The notes under the pieces: generated by a model
Databases searched by the model: none
Told to the model about the DNA's origin: nothing
The model's input: the letters and a program-made list of their open reading frames with translations, nothing else
Translations under genes and position numbers: made by a program
Part shown: one piece after another, positions 45,976 to 56,686 of the stretch
How the letters are laid out: each line of letters starts with the position of its first letter
Position numbering within the stretch: the stretch's first letter is position 1
Source: Camellia lanceoleosa
Taxonomy: Eukaryota > Streptophyta > Magnoliopsida > Ericales > Theaceae
DNA: 64,000 nt
Direction of reading: 5' to 3'
Assembly: GCA_025200525.1 (NCBI GenBank)
Contig: CM045760.1
Span: forward strand, 46,147,932-46,211,931

Positions 45976-48421
45976 TTTTATATTTTAAAAAACAACGAGT
46001 TCAGATAACAACTTGCATTGCATGGCAGGGTATATCTCATATTTGAGAGAGAGAATGATGCAAGGCTTTGGACCCCACCCCACCACCACACCCACACACA
46101 TCGATCCTTCTTGGCAAAGCAAATGCAATGCTAAGGGTACCATCCAGTGTTCACACCATGTGATGCAGACCCCAAGAACAACCCCACGTCGTGGAAAAGG
46201 TACCATCCAGTGTTCACATCACCCTTTTTTTTTGAATTTTTATTTCAACTACAGTGTTCACACTATTGTAGAATTATTTTAATACAGGTATCTAATGCAC
46301 TCCTTTGGCACATAATAGGTATCTAATGCCCTCTATGAGATCCGTAGCTGGGAAAAAATAATTTACCCGCTTGATCAAGTATGTTTAGTAGTAAATAAAC
46401 TACTAAACATGTGCACATGAATGGAAGTGTTCACCTACACATTACTTATTACCATGCTGGAACAATCAATGTAATTAATCCGTTGATCCCGATTTTTTTA
46501 TCTCACCAAATGGTACTCTTTCCATTTGGGTATATGTTCTCTGTATAAGTTTTGAGTCTATAACATTGTAATATGATACAATAATGCAAAAACACAAATA
46601 TTACAGTGCTGAAACTGAGTCTTAACTAGTCTAATAAGAACTTGCCATGAGTAGATTTAATTCACAATACTATAGTCAGAAATTGATTGGCATGAGTGGA
46701 AACTGGAAAATTGCAAGAGAATGGGCTTCTACATTAATAATCAACAGTGACATCATTTTCGTTTCAGAACAAAAGATAGACTACTACAAAGAAACCTGAT
46801 TTGAGACTATTTGGAACTTGTTCTGTTATCCAACCTTTATCTAAAATCTACATGTCACACAATCCTACTATCTACCATGCCTAGGTTAAGGAGGTAAAGA
46901 GGCATTCGAGAGCGAATCAAGAAAAGAATAACAAACGCATTTCACATCCCCTCTCCCTCAAGGGCCATAAAGCTTCTGAAGCCCTTCAGGGTAGAGCAGG
47001 TGAGACTTGCTTTCCTGTTAATATGCGCAAGACTTTAACAGAATGGTAACTCACCGTGCTTAAGACCGTCAGCTTGTGTTGGTACTGGGAGCAGCTGCAA
47101 GAAATAGAGGACCGAGTATATCTTTGGATTGTATTCAACACATCACCTTTCATTTCTTTTAAGTGTTTTGAGAATCAAACACCTCATATTTACATGAAAC
47201 TATTGTAATACTTTTGTTTTTCTCTACTGGTACTCCTGACATTTACCTTGATGAAATTCCGACTACAGATTCTGCTTATATGCTAGTTCCAACAGTAAAC
47301 CCCACAAATATCAACAAAACCCTAAAAGAACTCTATCCCACTCCTCCCCCCATTTTCCCTCCCCGACCACACCATCTTATCATTAGTATCAACCAAATCC
47401 TCACCCTCCCTCCGGCTCTGCATTCCCCCTCTCTTCCTTGGATCTGCACTTCCCTCTCTTCCCCTTGTGTCATTTTAAATGCTAAATCCAATTGGAATGA
47501 TGTCAGCTTGTGTCACTTTCATATGAACTGCAGGGAAAAATAAAAATCATTAAAATGGGTCCAGCTAAATGTGATTGCTTCCACACTACGGAGGAAGCAG
47601 GAGGCATATCTATTACATAAGGACTGATCTCTGAACTGCCCATTTTATCATGAAATCTGTGAGTTATTTCTCATGGTATAAGTTTCCTTGAACTTACAAT
47701 ACATACATCTATACTATTTATATTATTATATAATATAATGTGAACACATATTTTAAGGTCCGTCACGCTACCTCTTTGTCCAGAAAAACCATGTCATATG
47801 TCTCTGCTTTTCATCATAAAAGGGATAAACATGTAAATATCAAGTCGCCACCGAAGTTCAGAGAAAAATCATGACAGTTTCAACTACCTACCCTCAACCA
47901 TATCTCTATTTAAACAGAAATACAAATTCATATTACGAATTTTACAAAAAAAAAGAGGACCAAAATGAATTGCTACGCATTGCATGGGCCCAAAATGCTA
48001 ATATATATATATATATATATGTATACACAAGTACATATTTCTTTTAACAAGATATACTAATTAGACAGTTACATATTTAACATGATATGTACACACAAGT
48101 GCAGAATTCAATTAAAGAGAAAGATGATGATGAAAGTGAGAAAATGGGTTGACCATGGGGTTTAACATATGGCTAGTTACTGTTCGAGAAAGCTCATGCC
48201 CATAGGTGAGAATTATTTTTCTCCAACCACAGAGACAGAGAGCAAGGAAGGTACCCTGAATGAAACAGAAAAGGAATAGATGTATAAATGAAACTGAACT
48301 TACCATTAAATTTCACATTTGGCTGGACAAACTCTGGCCAGGTCATAGCAAATTGGATCAGTTAATAATATACATATTAATGGAACTGGATCGCTTAGAC
48401 CCAAAATAATTAGGTTCTTTT
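45976..48421. other. CACTA interior, no gene recognised
   Basis: 2.4 kb without a recognisable protein. Weakly exon-like minus-strand patches occur at about 46950-47100 (ending in a GTGAG donor) and 48190-48260, but I cannot name a family. 46130-46225 holds a direct repeat, 'aaggtaccatccagtgttcaca'. (AT)n at 48000-48020. Confidence 0.4.
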
Positions 48422-49113
48422 TCAAGATATCTCGGCTTCTCTAGCTATCTGGATATCTGAAGGCCAAAAATTTTGATGTATAACTTTCCAAATAAAGCGA
48501 GGAGTAATGCGAAGACTATTATAAGCAAGATGGAGAGCCAATATGCGGTGACTTTGCGGATGGTATATTGTCTGATGAAGACAAAAACATATTAGCTCCA
48601 CATTGTGAAATGGACAAAATAGAAGTATGCAAAGTGGTCCTATTTGAATCAAAACACTAACCCATAATTGGGGAAGATGGGTATAGAATCCAATACCACC
48701 ACACGGGCATAAGTAATGATTATTGATCCCCAAATCAAGAATGAGTAAGTAGCAACCACCGCTTAATGTCCATTGCCAAGTGCATATTAACTAGGATAAC
48801 AAGCGCAATCGCCCACAAACTTCCCATGCCCCATATGTCAATAGTGCTCTCCTATAGGTGAATAAAAGTACATAGAAGAGAACAAGGCTCGCCATAGTGT
48901 GTCAAACATTGTGATCCGGAAGAGGTACATATTGTAACTCTCCTGTCTATGGCCTGCACCATAGAGTTTTGGATCTTTGAAGTAGTGTCTTATCACTCAA
49001 GTCCTTGTCCGTAATACCGGAGAAATGGTAGGTCTTGAAGTATAGATAACGAATAGAATACACTACTCCAATCATAATGCAGTAGTTGAGAAAGCTGTGC
49101 ACAATATATACCT
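48422..49113 (-). pseudogene. Captured P4-ATPase (ALA-type flippase) C-terminal exon
   Basis: Read on the minus strand this matches the C-terminal transmembrane part of ALA1-like aminophospholipid ATPases: 'AFSTTAL' and 'WSSVFYSL', then 'TDKDLSDKTLLQ', 'KLYGAGHRQESYNMYLF', 'NMHLAMDIKRWLL', 'LDSIPIFPNYG' and finally LPRFIWKVIHQNFWPSDIQI with a stop just after REAEIS. Several indels shift the frame and one in-frame stop is present. The catalytic head is absent. Intact proteins flip lipids across membranes and run to about 1100-1200 residues. Confidence 0.82.
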
Positions 49114-49303
49114 GGAAATAACATAGCAAACAAATTATTCCACATAAAGAAGAGAATGTGTTGCCTTGTGGATAATTAAATAAAGACATGAAGGAATACC
49201 ATGAAATCCAAAATATTCAATTTGGCCTCATAAATTAAGCCATGTCAGTTTTGTCAAAATCAAAGAGTGGGTATGTCAAAATCATAAGCAAAACAATGCA
49301 TAC

Positions 49304-49398
49304 CAAAAGAGCATCAATACAAAAACAGCATTCCGGTAGAAGTTGTAAAGAACCAGATAACCAGCATGCTGATAATTCCAATGTCCATGCACCAAAAG
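49304..49398 (-). pseudogene. Captured ALA-type flippase exon, upstream piece
   Basis: Minus-strand LLVHGHWNYQHAGYLVLYN, then FYRNAVFVLMLFW and a GTATGC donor. This is the segment that precedes the next exon (48422-49113) in ALA1-like proteins. Its 5' border is not a splice acceptor: it is joined directly to the nicalin-like exon at about 49398. Confidence 0.8.
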
Positions 49399-49471
49399 TA
49401 ACATCATTCTTCTTGATATCAGCTAACACAACATTGATATCGTCATCCTCAAAAGCAAAATACACAGGATA
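49399..49471 (-). pseudogene. Captured nicalin-like exon fragment
   Basis: After a TTACAG acceptor the minus strand reads YPVYFAFEDDDINVVLADIK (then KNDVT). I recognise this as the plant nicalin (nicastrin-like, ER membrane) sequence, from memory. The frame does not continue properly into the ALA text that follows, so the fusion is out of frame. Confidence 0.5.
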
Positions 49472-50235
49472 CTGTAACCAAATATAGCATCATCAAGATA
49501 GTTTCCATGATAAAATCACATTGAAATATAGAAAGTGAAAAGAAATTTGGGGATGTGAAACACCTTGATTAATGAGTAGGCCAATAAATTATAGGACATG
49601 ACAGAAAGTCAAATGTCCTGGCCATTAAATGGTTTCTAAGAATCCTACAGAGCAATATAATATATATGTATCCTGAGTCCATTTGGGAGCCTGTAACAAA
49701 CACTGCAGGTTACTTTGTTTAGAGTGTTTTGATAAAGTTTTTGCATACTACACAAACATAACTTCAACAAAATTTGAAAAAATATGATTTTTTGAGTATG
49801 TGGGAGGATACTTTTAACTTCTACTTTCTTATTATCGGCCAAAGACAAAGAGGTTTGCAACAAGCGAGACTGATATCACTCACAGTATTAAAGCATTTGG
49901 TTAGAATGAAAGGAAACAAGTGTACTACTCAGATAATAAACAGGTTGGTAATTGAATCAGTCCATTTGATTTACATTGCATTTTAACTAACAAAAAAAAG
50001 GAGAGTGATATTCTAAGCATAAAAAAAAATTTAGTCATCCAGGGCCCTTATTCTAGAATACCGTTGGGGCAACAATTATGTGCATATTCACTTAAATGCA
50101 ATTAGGAGGAGAATGGACAAATTCACTATGTAACCAGGAAGAGAATATACATATTCAACTACAATTAAAAGAATAAACGCCACATCAATCCTAATGAAAC
50201 GGGCAAAAGTTGGGAAGTTAAAGATGCATTCTGAC

Positions 50236-50432
50236 CTTAAGCAGCTTGTGAACGAATTGAACAGCATCACTTGGTCCAAAAACCTGACAGTTGTTAACAA
50301 CATCAACTTTATAATAGAACTCGGAAAGTGTGTTGACAAAATAGTTTTAAAATGAAGGCAAAAGAGATAGTAGACAGATGATATACCCCCCACAAGCCAT
50401 CACAGCCAAGAATGATGAAGTGGTCTCGCTCT
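50236..50432 (-). pseudogene. Captured PP2C phosphatase exons
   Basis: About 50387-50432 reads ERDHFIILGCDGLWG before a GTATAT donor. 50236-50283 reads VFGPSDAVQFVHKLLK between CTGTCAG and AAG|GTCAG. Both match the late catalytic region of plant type 2C protein phosphatases (the DGLW motif with its metal-binding Asp). The following 'TTISRRLVREA'-type segment is not seen. Confidence 0.68.
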
Positions 50433-50606
50433 GTAAGCTTCGATGGAGCTTCGAAATCAGTTGGATCTGGAGCTTCGATGGAGCTTCAAAATTGCTTCGA
50501 TGGAGCTTCGAATATCTGAATCTTCGCTGGAAATCACTGAATCTTCCACGGAGCTTCGAAATCGGTTCGGTCTAGAGCTTCAAAATTGCTTCGATGGAGC
50601 TTGGAG

Positions 50607-50656
<50 letters not shown>

Positions 50657-50660
50657 AGGG
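50433..50660. repeat. Minisatellite and (GA)n run in the CACTA right arm
   Basis: 50433-50600 repeats 'gcttcgatggagcttcgaaat' with changes about six times. 50617-50655 is a (GA)n microsatellite. The ORFs here are repeat artefacts. Confidence 0.7.
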
Positions 50661-50751
50661 GGGGGCTCAGATAAAATGATGTATGCGTATGGGTTGAGAG
50701 AGGGCCAGATACAAAATAAGGATTGAAAAGGGGCGTGTGGTACACCGCATT

Positions 50752-50905
50752 CGGAGGCGTTTTTCAACGCCTCCTATTACAAAACGGTGCCGTTTTGGTT
50801 AAAAGAATATGCGACGTTTATAAAACGCCGTTAAATGTTAATAACAGTGACGTTTAAAAAAACGTCGTTAAAAAAACGCCACCATAACCCTTTTTTCCTG
50901 TAGTG
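50752..50905. repeat. CACTA subterminal repeats and right terminus
   Basis: Inverted motifs 'ggaggcgtttttcaacgcctcc', 'gacgttt', 'aaacgccgttaaatg' and 'gacgtttaaaaaaacgtc', ending in ...CCTGTAGTG. They match the left arm in type. Confidence 0.75.
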
Positions 50906-50972
50906 TGAAGGTTCTTGTACAAAATCACTATCTGAATTGGCATTCAAGTGGAAAAATCAAAAGAACATTTGA
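50906..50972 (+). pseudogene. UGT72-like pseudogene, 3' end beyond the CACTA element
   Basis: Without one copy of the TGA duplication the frame from 41175 continues directly here: GGTGAA then SCTKSLSELAFKWKNQ and TGA at 50970-50972. This is the usual C-terminal end of UGT72 proteins. The perfect continuation proves where the CACTA element landed. Confidence 0.88.
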
Positions 50973-51797
50973 GGCCAAATCAATCATTGTTTTGTTCCAG
51001 TTCAGTTCACTGCATTTAGTTTTCATTGTATTGGCTAAATTGTACCGTGTAATATTGTTGGATTCTTATATATTCAAATAAAAAAATCTTTCATAGAACA
51101 TGAAATGGATCTTAAATAAATTGCACCAAGTTTTTTTGTGGTTGGCGTCGGGAGAGTTTATGCGCACATCGAATATTTCAGAATTTACTTAAAGCGCATT
51201 CTCCACGTGAATTCAGCAAATCTCGAGTAGAGCGGCAGGTGTGGTCCAAATGAGTTGATATCATCTAGTGAAAGAAATCTAAAGAGAGCATACCCTTAAA
51301 CCCCAAACAACACCCACCAAGACAACATGTTATATCGATATGGTATATCGATCCGTTGTAACTCTATTAGCTAATTGATTGACTTGAAGGTGTAATTACC
51401 GATGATTCATGTGGGTTCATAATCATTTGAAAAGGCTTGTTAATCTAAAGTAATGGTTCGAAGTTGTAGGAGATTTGCTTATTTCGTATACCAATAAAGC
51501 TCCGGAGCTCTAATTAGAGCTGCAAAAGTGCAGCTCTAATGAGCTGTCAGCCACTTAAAAAAAAAAAAAAAAAAAAAAAACAGTGAGATAAAGACAAAAA
51601 AGAAGGCACAAAAAGACAAAATAATGCTCATTTAGTACTGGTTTTTTAGAGGTCTGGAGCATGACTGTATACCCATCTGTGTTTACTTTATTCCGCACCG
51701 GAATTATTCCAGCGTGTGAAGAAAACACTTTTAGTTTAGTTTTTAAAAGTTATTTTCATAATTTTTTACTTTTAGTGAAATTTTGTTATTTTAAATT
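50973..51797. other. Intergenic, downstream of the UGT relic
   Basis: No gene. A poly(A) run at 51557-51580 and AT-rich DNA. May include the old UGT 3' untranslated region. Confidence 0.45.
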
Positions 51798-51800
51798 TTA

Positions 51801-52362
51801 GACCATCTCCAACGGTTCAGCTAATCCAACACCAAATTTAAATTTTGATGAAAAATGTCCCTTTTCATGCTCCAACGGTTTCATCAGATTGATATCAAAT
51901 CGACAATTCAGCAAATCTTTCACCAAAGCGAGTCTGGTGAGCATTTCACCAAATTTCACCAAATCACTGTTCCTGACCGTTGTTTCAGAGACCAACCGGT
52001 CGACCATCCGGTTGACCAACCGGTTGACCAACCGGTCAACCGCCTAAAGGTTCAAACGGTTCGAAGAAACAGTTAAAAAAAAAAAAAAAATTTTTTTTTT
52101 GCCTAGGTGGTCGACCACCCGGTCGACCACCCAAAAGTTCAAACAGTTCAGGAAAAGGGGTTCAAACCGGTAAAAAAAAAAAAAAAAAAAAAAATTTTTG
52201 CCGTCACCGGTCGACCGGCCGGGCGACCACCCGGTTGTCCCAGACAGTCCCAGACAGATTTGATATTTGGTGAACCATTGGAGCCTCTTGTATCAAATCA
52301 GGAAAAGAGTGATTTTTTTACTCAGATTTGGTGAAAAGATTGATGAACCGTTGGAGATGCTC
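51801..52362. mobile_element. MITE with GACCATCTCCAACGG ends
   Basis: Left end GACCATCTCCAACGGTTCA, right-end complement GAGCATCTCCAACGGTTCA (one difference), flanked by TTA (51798-51800, 52363-52365). Length 562 bp. The inside holds a 'ggtcgaccacccggtcgacc' type of short tandem repeat and poly(A). A TTA duplication fits PIF/Harbinger-like MITEs. ORFs at 51798, 51855 and 52107 are artefacts. Confidence 0.8.
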
Positions 52363-52365
52363 TTA

Positions 52366-52805
52366 GTCAATTTTTTTTAGATGCATATGATTCAATAAAA
52401 ATAATCATAAAAAAAATAAAAAAATGTCATATGTCATTTTTTATTTTTTTTATTTTAAATATACCTAATTTATATGTACTTAAAAAGTAAAATATTTATA
52501 AAATAAAAAATTTTAAAAAAAGTTTCATAAAAACAAAAAGTATGGAAAGCCAAAAAAAAAAAAAAATCTAACTATATAGGGAAATTCTATTATAACACTC
52601 CTTGAAAGGAGTGTATCATATGCACTCTTAATTATGTCATTTTTTTATTTAGTTATGACCAATTTTCTTTGTTAGTTATAAGTCATGAAATCTTTGATTA
52701 TATCTCATGTGGTATTTGATTATGATTTTTTTTTTTTTTTAAATTATGACTCAAAACATATAGAGTTATACCATTTTTTTTTTCTTTAGTTATTATAAGG
52801 TATAT
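52366..52805. other. AT-rich spacer
   Basis: Long A/T runs and no gene. 52580-52810 repeats 'agttat' and 'atgacc' words. The left border of the viral sequence lies at the end of this stretch. Confidence 0.45.
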
Positions 52806-54290
52806 ATGGTACATACTATTACCCTGACTCTTCCTAATGAAAATGATGAGTTAGTATTAGAAACGGATGCAAGTAACAATCAATGGAGTGCGATATTAAA
52901 AATAAAGGAAAATAATAAGCTATGTAGGTATTGTAATGGAAGTTTTAATCAAGCAGAATGTAATTATCCCACCATAAAAAGAGAATTATTAGTCATAATA
53001 AAAGGAATAAAAAAGTTTTTAATATTTTAGCTCCAAAACTGTTTTTAATAAGAATTGATTGTAAAGTCTTACTAGGCTTCGTAAATAAGAATTTATCTAA
53101 CATGCAGGCATAAGAGAGATTTTTATGATGGCAACTCTGGTTAAAACAATTTACCTTTGATATAAAATATATTAATAGTAATAAAAATAGTTTAGCAAAT
53201 ATTATAATTCGAGAACTTACAGATGGCATCTAGAATCACAAGACTCACACCGCCAGAGAAAGAAATACTCCCGACAAAGATCAAGAAATACTAGACTTGG
53301 TGACATAAGACAGCGCTAAAACTATCAAAAAAATGTAGGCTGTATGGAAGAGCTGTTCCCTGAACAAGCTCATTAGGACAACCCATTTAATTGCCCAAAC
53401 TTTTTTAGGATTAAAAGTATTATATTTGTTTCTTCAACTCTTCTATGACATCCAAGATAAAATAAGACGTACTTTCATTAAGTTATTTCTGAAATGGTAT
53501 GAAGAGTGTCACCTATCTAGGAATTCAATGTTGCAATTTCAACAGACGGACATCCTTGTACAGTTATATAATGCTAAATGTTTCATTTGATCTAGACAAG
53601 GACATTAGCCCAAAAGATCCTTTAGTTCAAATGTGAAAATTGGGAATAGTCAATACATACGATGTTCCATCTCACCCACAGGATACCATATTCTGTCAAC
53701 TCACTAAATTCTAACAATTCATGATCAAGAGAATTTATGAAATCTATAAAGAATATCCAAGCATGGAACCCATCACATTTACAACTGCCTAAACGGAGGT
53801 AAATGATGAACGTTTAAATGCGGCTCATTATCTGATAAAAGTCAAAGACAAAAATAATGTGATCTCCTACAAATGTGATTGGTTCAAAGATTGGGAAGCA
53901 CCTTTTATAATAGATCCAACAAAAGCCAAAGCAAGAGGGTTTTTCATAATATGTCACGAAACTACAGAATTATCAAGGGTTAGGTTTAACTTAGTTTATT
54001 ATAGAAAGACTACCTTTGCAGTAACACCATCCTTGGCCAAAAAAAAAAAAAAAAAAAACTTGTTCTAGGATTGCCTTATAAATCAGTATACGATTACTTG
54101 GAACATGTATATTCTGAAACATATTTATCAGAAAGATGACGTAAATTTTTGAAAAAATATATGATGGAACAAGATCTAGAAGGATGGGATGAAATGTTTG
54201 AAGAATGTAATGAAAATTATAATCTTAGTAATGTCATGGGTGGTGAGAGGATATGGAATCTAGAGAATACAATAGGTTAACAAAACTATG
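52806..54290 (+). pseudogene. Endogenous pararetrovirus (Caulimoviridae) fragment, decayed
   Basis: 52806-53030 reads a reverse transcriptase/RNase H junction: LPNENDELVLETDASNNQWS with the RNase H catalytic Asp in ETDAS, then FNQAECNYPTIKRELL. The frame shifts near 53025, and RNase H-like text continues to about 53230 with stops (for example GFVNKNLSNMQA). 53250-53850 is disrupted by many stops. 53859-54290 holds a second block (CDWFKDWEAPFIIDP; later YKSVYDYLEHVYSETYLSER) with a poly(A) run at 54041-54058. Retrotransposons usually lack this style of RNase H. Genus cannot be set. No frame could make a working protein. Confidence 0.72.
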
Positions 54291-54403
54291 GGCAATTTGG
54301 CAAAACAATGAGCTGAAGGTTACACATCCATGTGACTACACCACCAAGTGTCTCTTATTCATAAATAATATATGATCACCATGTGATTACACTACCTGCC
54401 TGC
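54291..54403. other. Border between pararetrovirus fragment and LTR D
   Basis: About 110 bp with 'atgtgattacactacc', which repeats 'tgtgactacaccacc' from 54340. No gene. Confidence 0.4.
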
Positions 54404-55066
54404 TGTAACATGCCCAGGGGGGACCCGTGGGCGTTGAACAGTTCGGACTCCTGAGATCTCTTTGATCTAGTCTTACAAGTGCAATATAAAACATAGACGA
54501 GAGTCCACATTTGGCAAATTTTAAAAAATCCATTTTATTGAAAAAAAAAACATTTTGTTAGAAGTGGATTGCGTCATCAAAACTCAGAGTCGCCACCTAA
54601 TATTTTGAGAAATTAGGAAACCCATGACTCGTGCCAAGGCTATTGTTTGTCATAACCAAAGTTGTCTCGGTTCAGAACCTTAGGTATGAGGAGGGAAGGT
54701 CATTAATTGAGCACCCATGCTGTCACCCGATCAAAAGATCAACCTTTACTAAATCATGATATGAATTTTATTTACTTTATATGTTTATATTTCGATTATT
54801 TAATAAATCGTAAAATTTACTATGTGAAACATTTAAGTATAGACTATGCCACATACTTTGGAATAACTTGATTTCATGTAGTTTTGAAAGAGTTTTGAAG
54901 ATGTACAACCTAAATAAATTGAGTTTACAAACATGAAGATCAACATCATTCCAAATTAAGCGACACAACTTCTATCTACTAGCATTCATAGAGTTATATC
55001 ACATAAGCAAATAGCCTCATGGTAGAATGCTAAACATAGTAAGAAAAATATACACAAGCGGGATGC
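54404..55066 (-). repeat. LTR D (Ogre/Tat-like), first part
   Basis: Starts TGTAACATGCCC like LTR A (TGTAACGCGCCC) and keeps its markers: 'gagtcgccacctaa', 'ggaaacccatgactcgtgcc' and 'cacccatgc'. It is cut at 55066 by solo LTR E and continues at 59029. With the insert removed it is about 3.0 kb. Orientation is minus, as for A and B. No flanking duplication is convincing (CCTGC against CCGGT), so I cannot say whether it is a solo LTR. Confidence 0.78.
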
Positions 55067-55468
55067 TGTAGACACCTCATTTTGACTGACCTCAAGACTT
55101 CGACGTCATTGGTTGTGCAGTTGATGATTGCGCATGTTTGTGCTTGTTTTGGGCGCCTGAGGGTCGTAGCTGAGTGTCATGTCTTTGAGCCTCTTAACAC
55201 TTTGTGTTTTGGCCTTGGTTTTTGGGCCAAACCTTGATGCTTCTTGCCTGAGGAAGGGGAAGGGCTTGCCAGCCACTTTTGGCATCTGCCGGCCACTTTT
55301 CTCTCTTGTAGGCCACTTGGAGTGGTCGGCCGACTGGCCGGTGGCCAATTTTTCTTCTTTTTAGATATTTTCAAATCTTTTGAGCCAACTGTGGTTCACT
55401 GAGACTCATCCTCCATATACGTGTATGGAGAGATAAAAGCTTGTTAAACAAGCTTTTGCTTGCTTTGT

Positions 55469-55477
55469 TTATATAAG
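55469..55477 (+). promoter_or_regulatory. TATA box of solo LTR E
   Basis: TTATATAAG, about 400 bp from the LTR start, followed by 'gggg' and then a (CT)n tract at 55528-55590. The best TATA match among the four Ogre-type LTRs. Confidence 0.6.
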
Positions 55478-55527
55478 GGGAGGTCCTTCCCCCTTTAGAG
55501 GGGTTCAGAAAATTGAGGAGCTGTAAT

Positions 55528-55557
55528 CTCTCTCTCTCTCTCTCTAGAATTCTCACA

Positions 55558-55589
<32 letters not shown>

Positions 55590-55590
55590 A
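55528..55590. repeat. (CT)n microsatellite in LTR E
   Basis: Two TC runs separated by 'tagaattctcacac'. In the equivalent place LTR D has (CT)n at 60241-60278. Confidence 0.8.
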
Positions 55591-56456
55591 TATATTAGCT
55601 TAAAAGTGTGTTTTCTTCACATATTTGCACTAAGACACCTAGTCAAACACCTTCACTTTGAAGCTGAGGTCCATTGAAGCTTGATTTGAGGTCTTAGACT
55701 TTGTTTTGGCTCAGAATTGTTGCTGTCTTGCTGCTGTTCTTCAAGGGTAAGCTTCTTGTCCCTCTTAAGCTTTGTTTTGTTTAAGTACTTGAGCATGCTT
55801 TTATACTCTTTTGTGACTTAGTTCAAGCATGTTTTTGGCTTTATTTTGAGATGCTTTAACTCTGTTTTTGGGTGTTTGGGTCACCTCTTGCTTGTTTTTG
55901 GTACTTGTAGTGCAATTGTGCTTGTTAGCCTAACATGCTTCATGCTTTAGCCTATCATTCTAGCATGTGTTAGTCTAACTTTAGCATGCTTTTACCACTG
56001 ATTTTGCATGTTTTAACTCCGTATTGAGTGGTTTTGGTCATATGAGACTTGCTATGCATGGTTGTAGTGCAAAGGCCCTTGACTAGCTTTGAGTTTCAAA
56101 GTCTATAGCATGCTTTGCTTGAGTTGTTTTCATGTATTAGCCTTATTTCTAACATGATTTTAGTGTATATAGTGTAGTCACACTCTCACATATTTCACTC
56201 TTTTATAGCTTTCGAGAGTTGTGCTTTATGCCTCGTTTATGAGTCAATACATGAGCATGATTTTCTTGTTTTTCATGCTATCATCTTAGCACATTTTAGC
56301 CTCTGTTTTGACATATTTGAGGTCTTTCCAGAGTTGGTTTGGTCCTTTGAGTTTGATATTACATGCTTCTAGAGTGATGCTCTTCACTAGTTTAATGTAT
56401 TTGGCTTTTTGAGCATGCATTACAGGAGTTGTTTGCATTGCTTTTTTAATCACTTA

Positions 56457-56686
56457 GGCCTCGTTTGGGGACAGCCTCGTTTAGCCAAAAAGACAAAAAG
56501 TTACTAAAAAAGCCAAAAAGCCAACCATCCATACCCAAAAAATCAAAGATTCTCTTTTCTCTCTACTTTTTGCACATCTTTTCGTAAAAAGTCAAAAAGT
56601 CATCCCAAGCATATAAGTTTTTTTTAGCTCATATGTTAGCCAAATAGCCAAAAAGTTACTAAATTAGCCTGTTCCCAAACGAGGCC
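56457..56686. mobile_element. Tourist-like MITE inside solo LTR E
   Basis: Inverted ends GGCCTCGTTTGGG and CCCAAACGAGGCC, flanked by TTA (56454-56456, 56687-56689). 230 bp. Ends are perfect, so it is young. Same family as 30318-30539. Confidence 0.88.

Larger units (their letters stand above)
41176..50905. mobile_element. Non-autonomous CACTA element with captured host gene fragments (Pack-CACTA)
   Basis: 9730 bp. Left end CACTGCTGGAAATTGG, right end complement CACTACAGGAAAAAAGG, flanked by TGA. Both ends carry subterminal repeats built on GGCGTTT...AAACGCC and GACGTTT...AAACGTC. No transposase (TnpD or TnpA type) is recognisable. The inside holds fragments of at least four and probably five plant genes, with introns, all read on the minus strand. 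It would need a transposase in trans. Confidence 0.88.
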
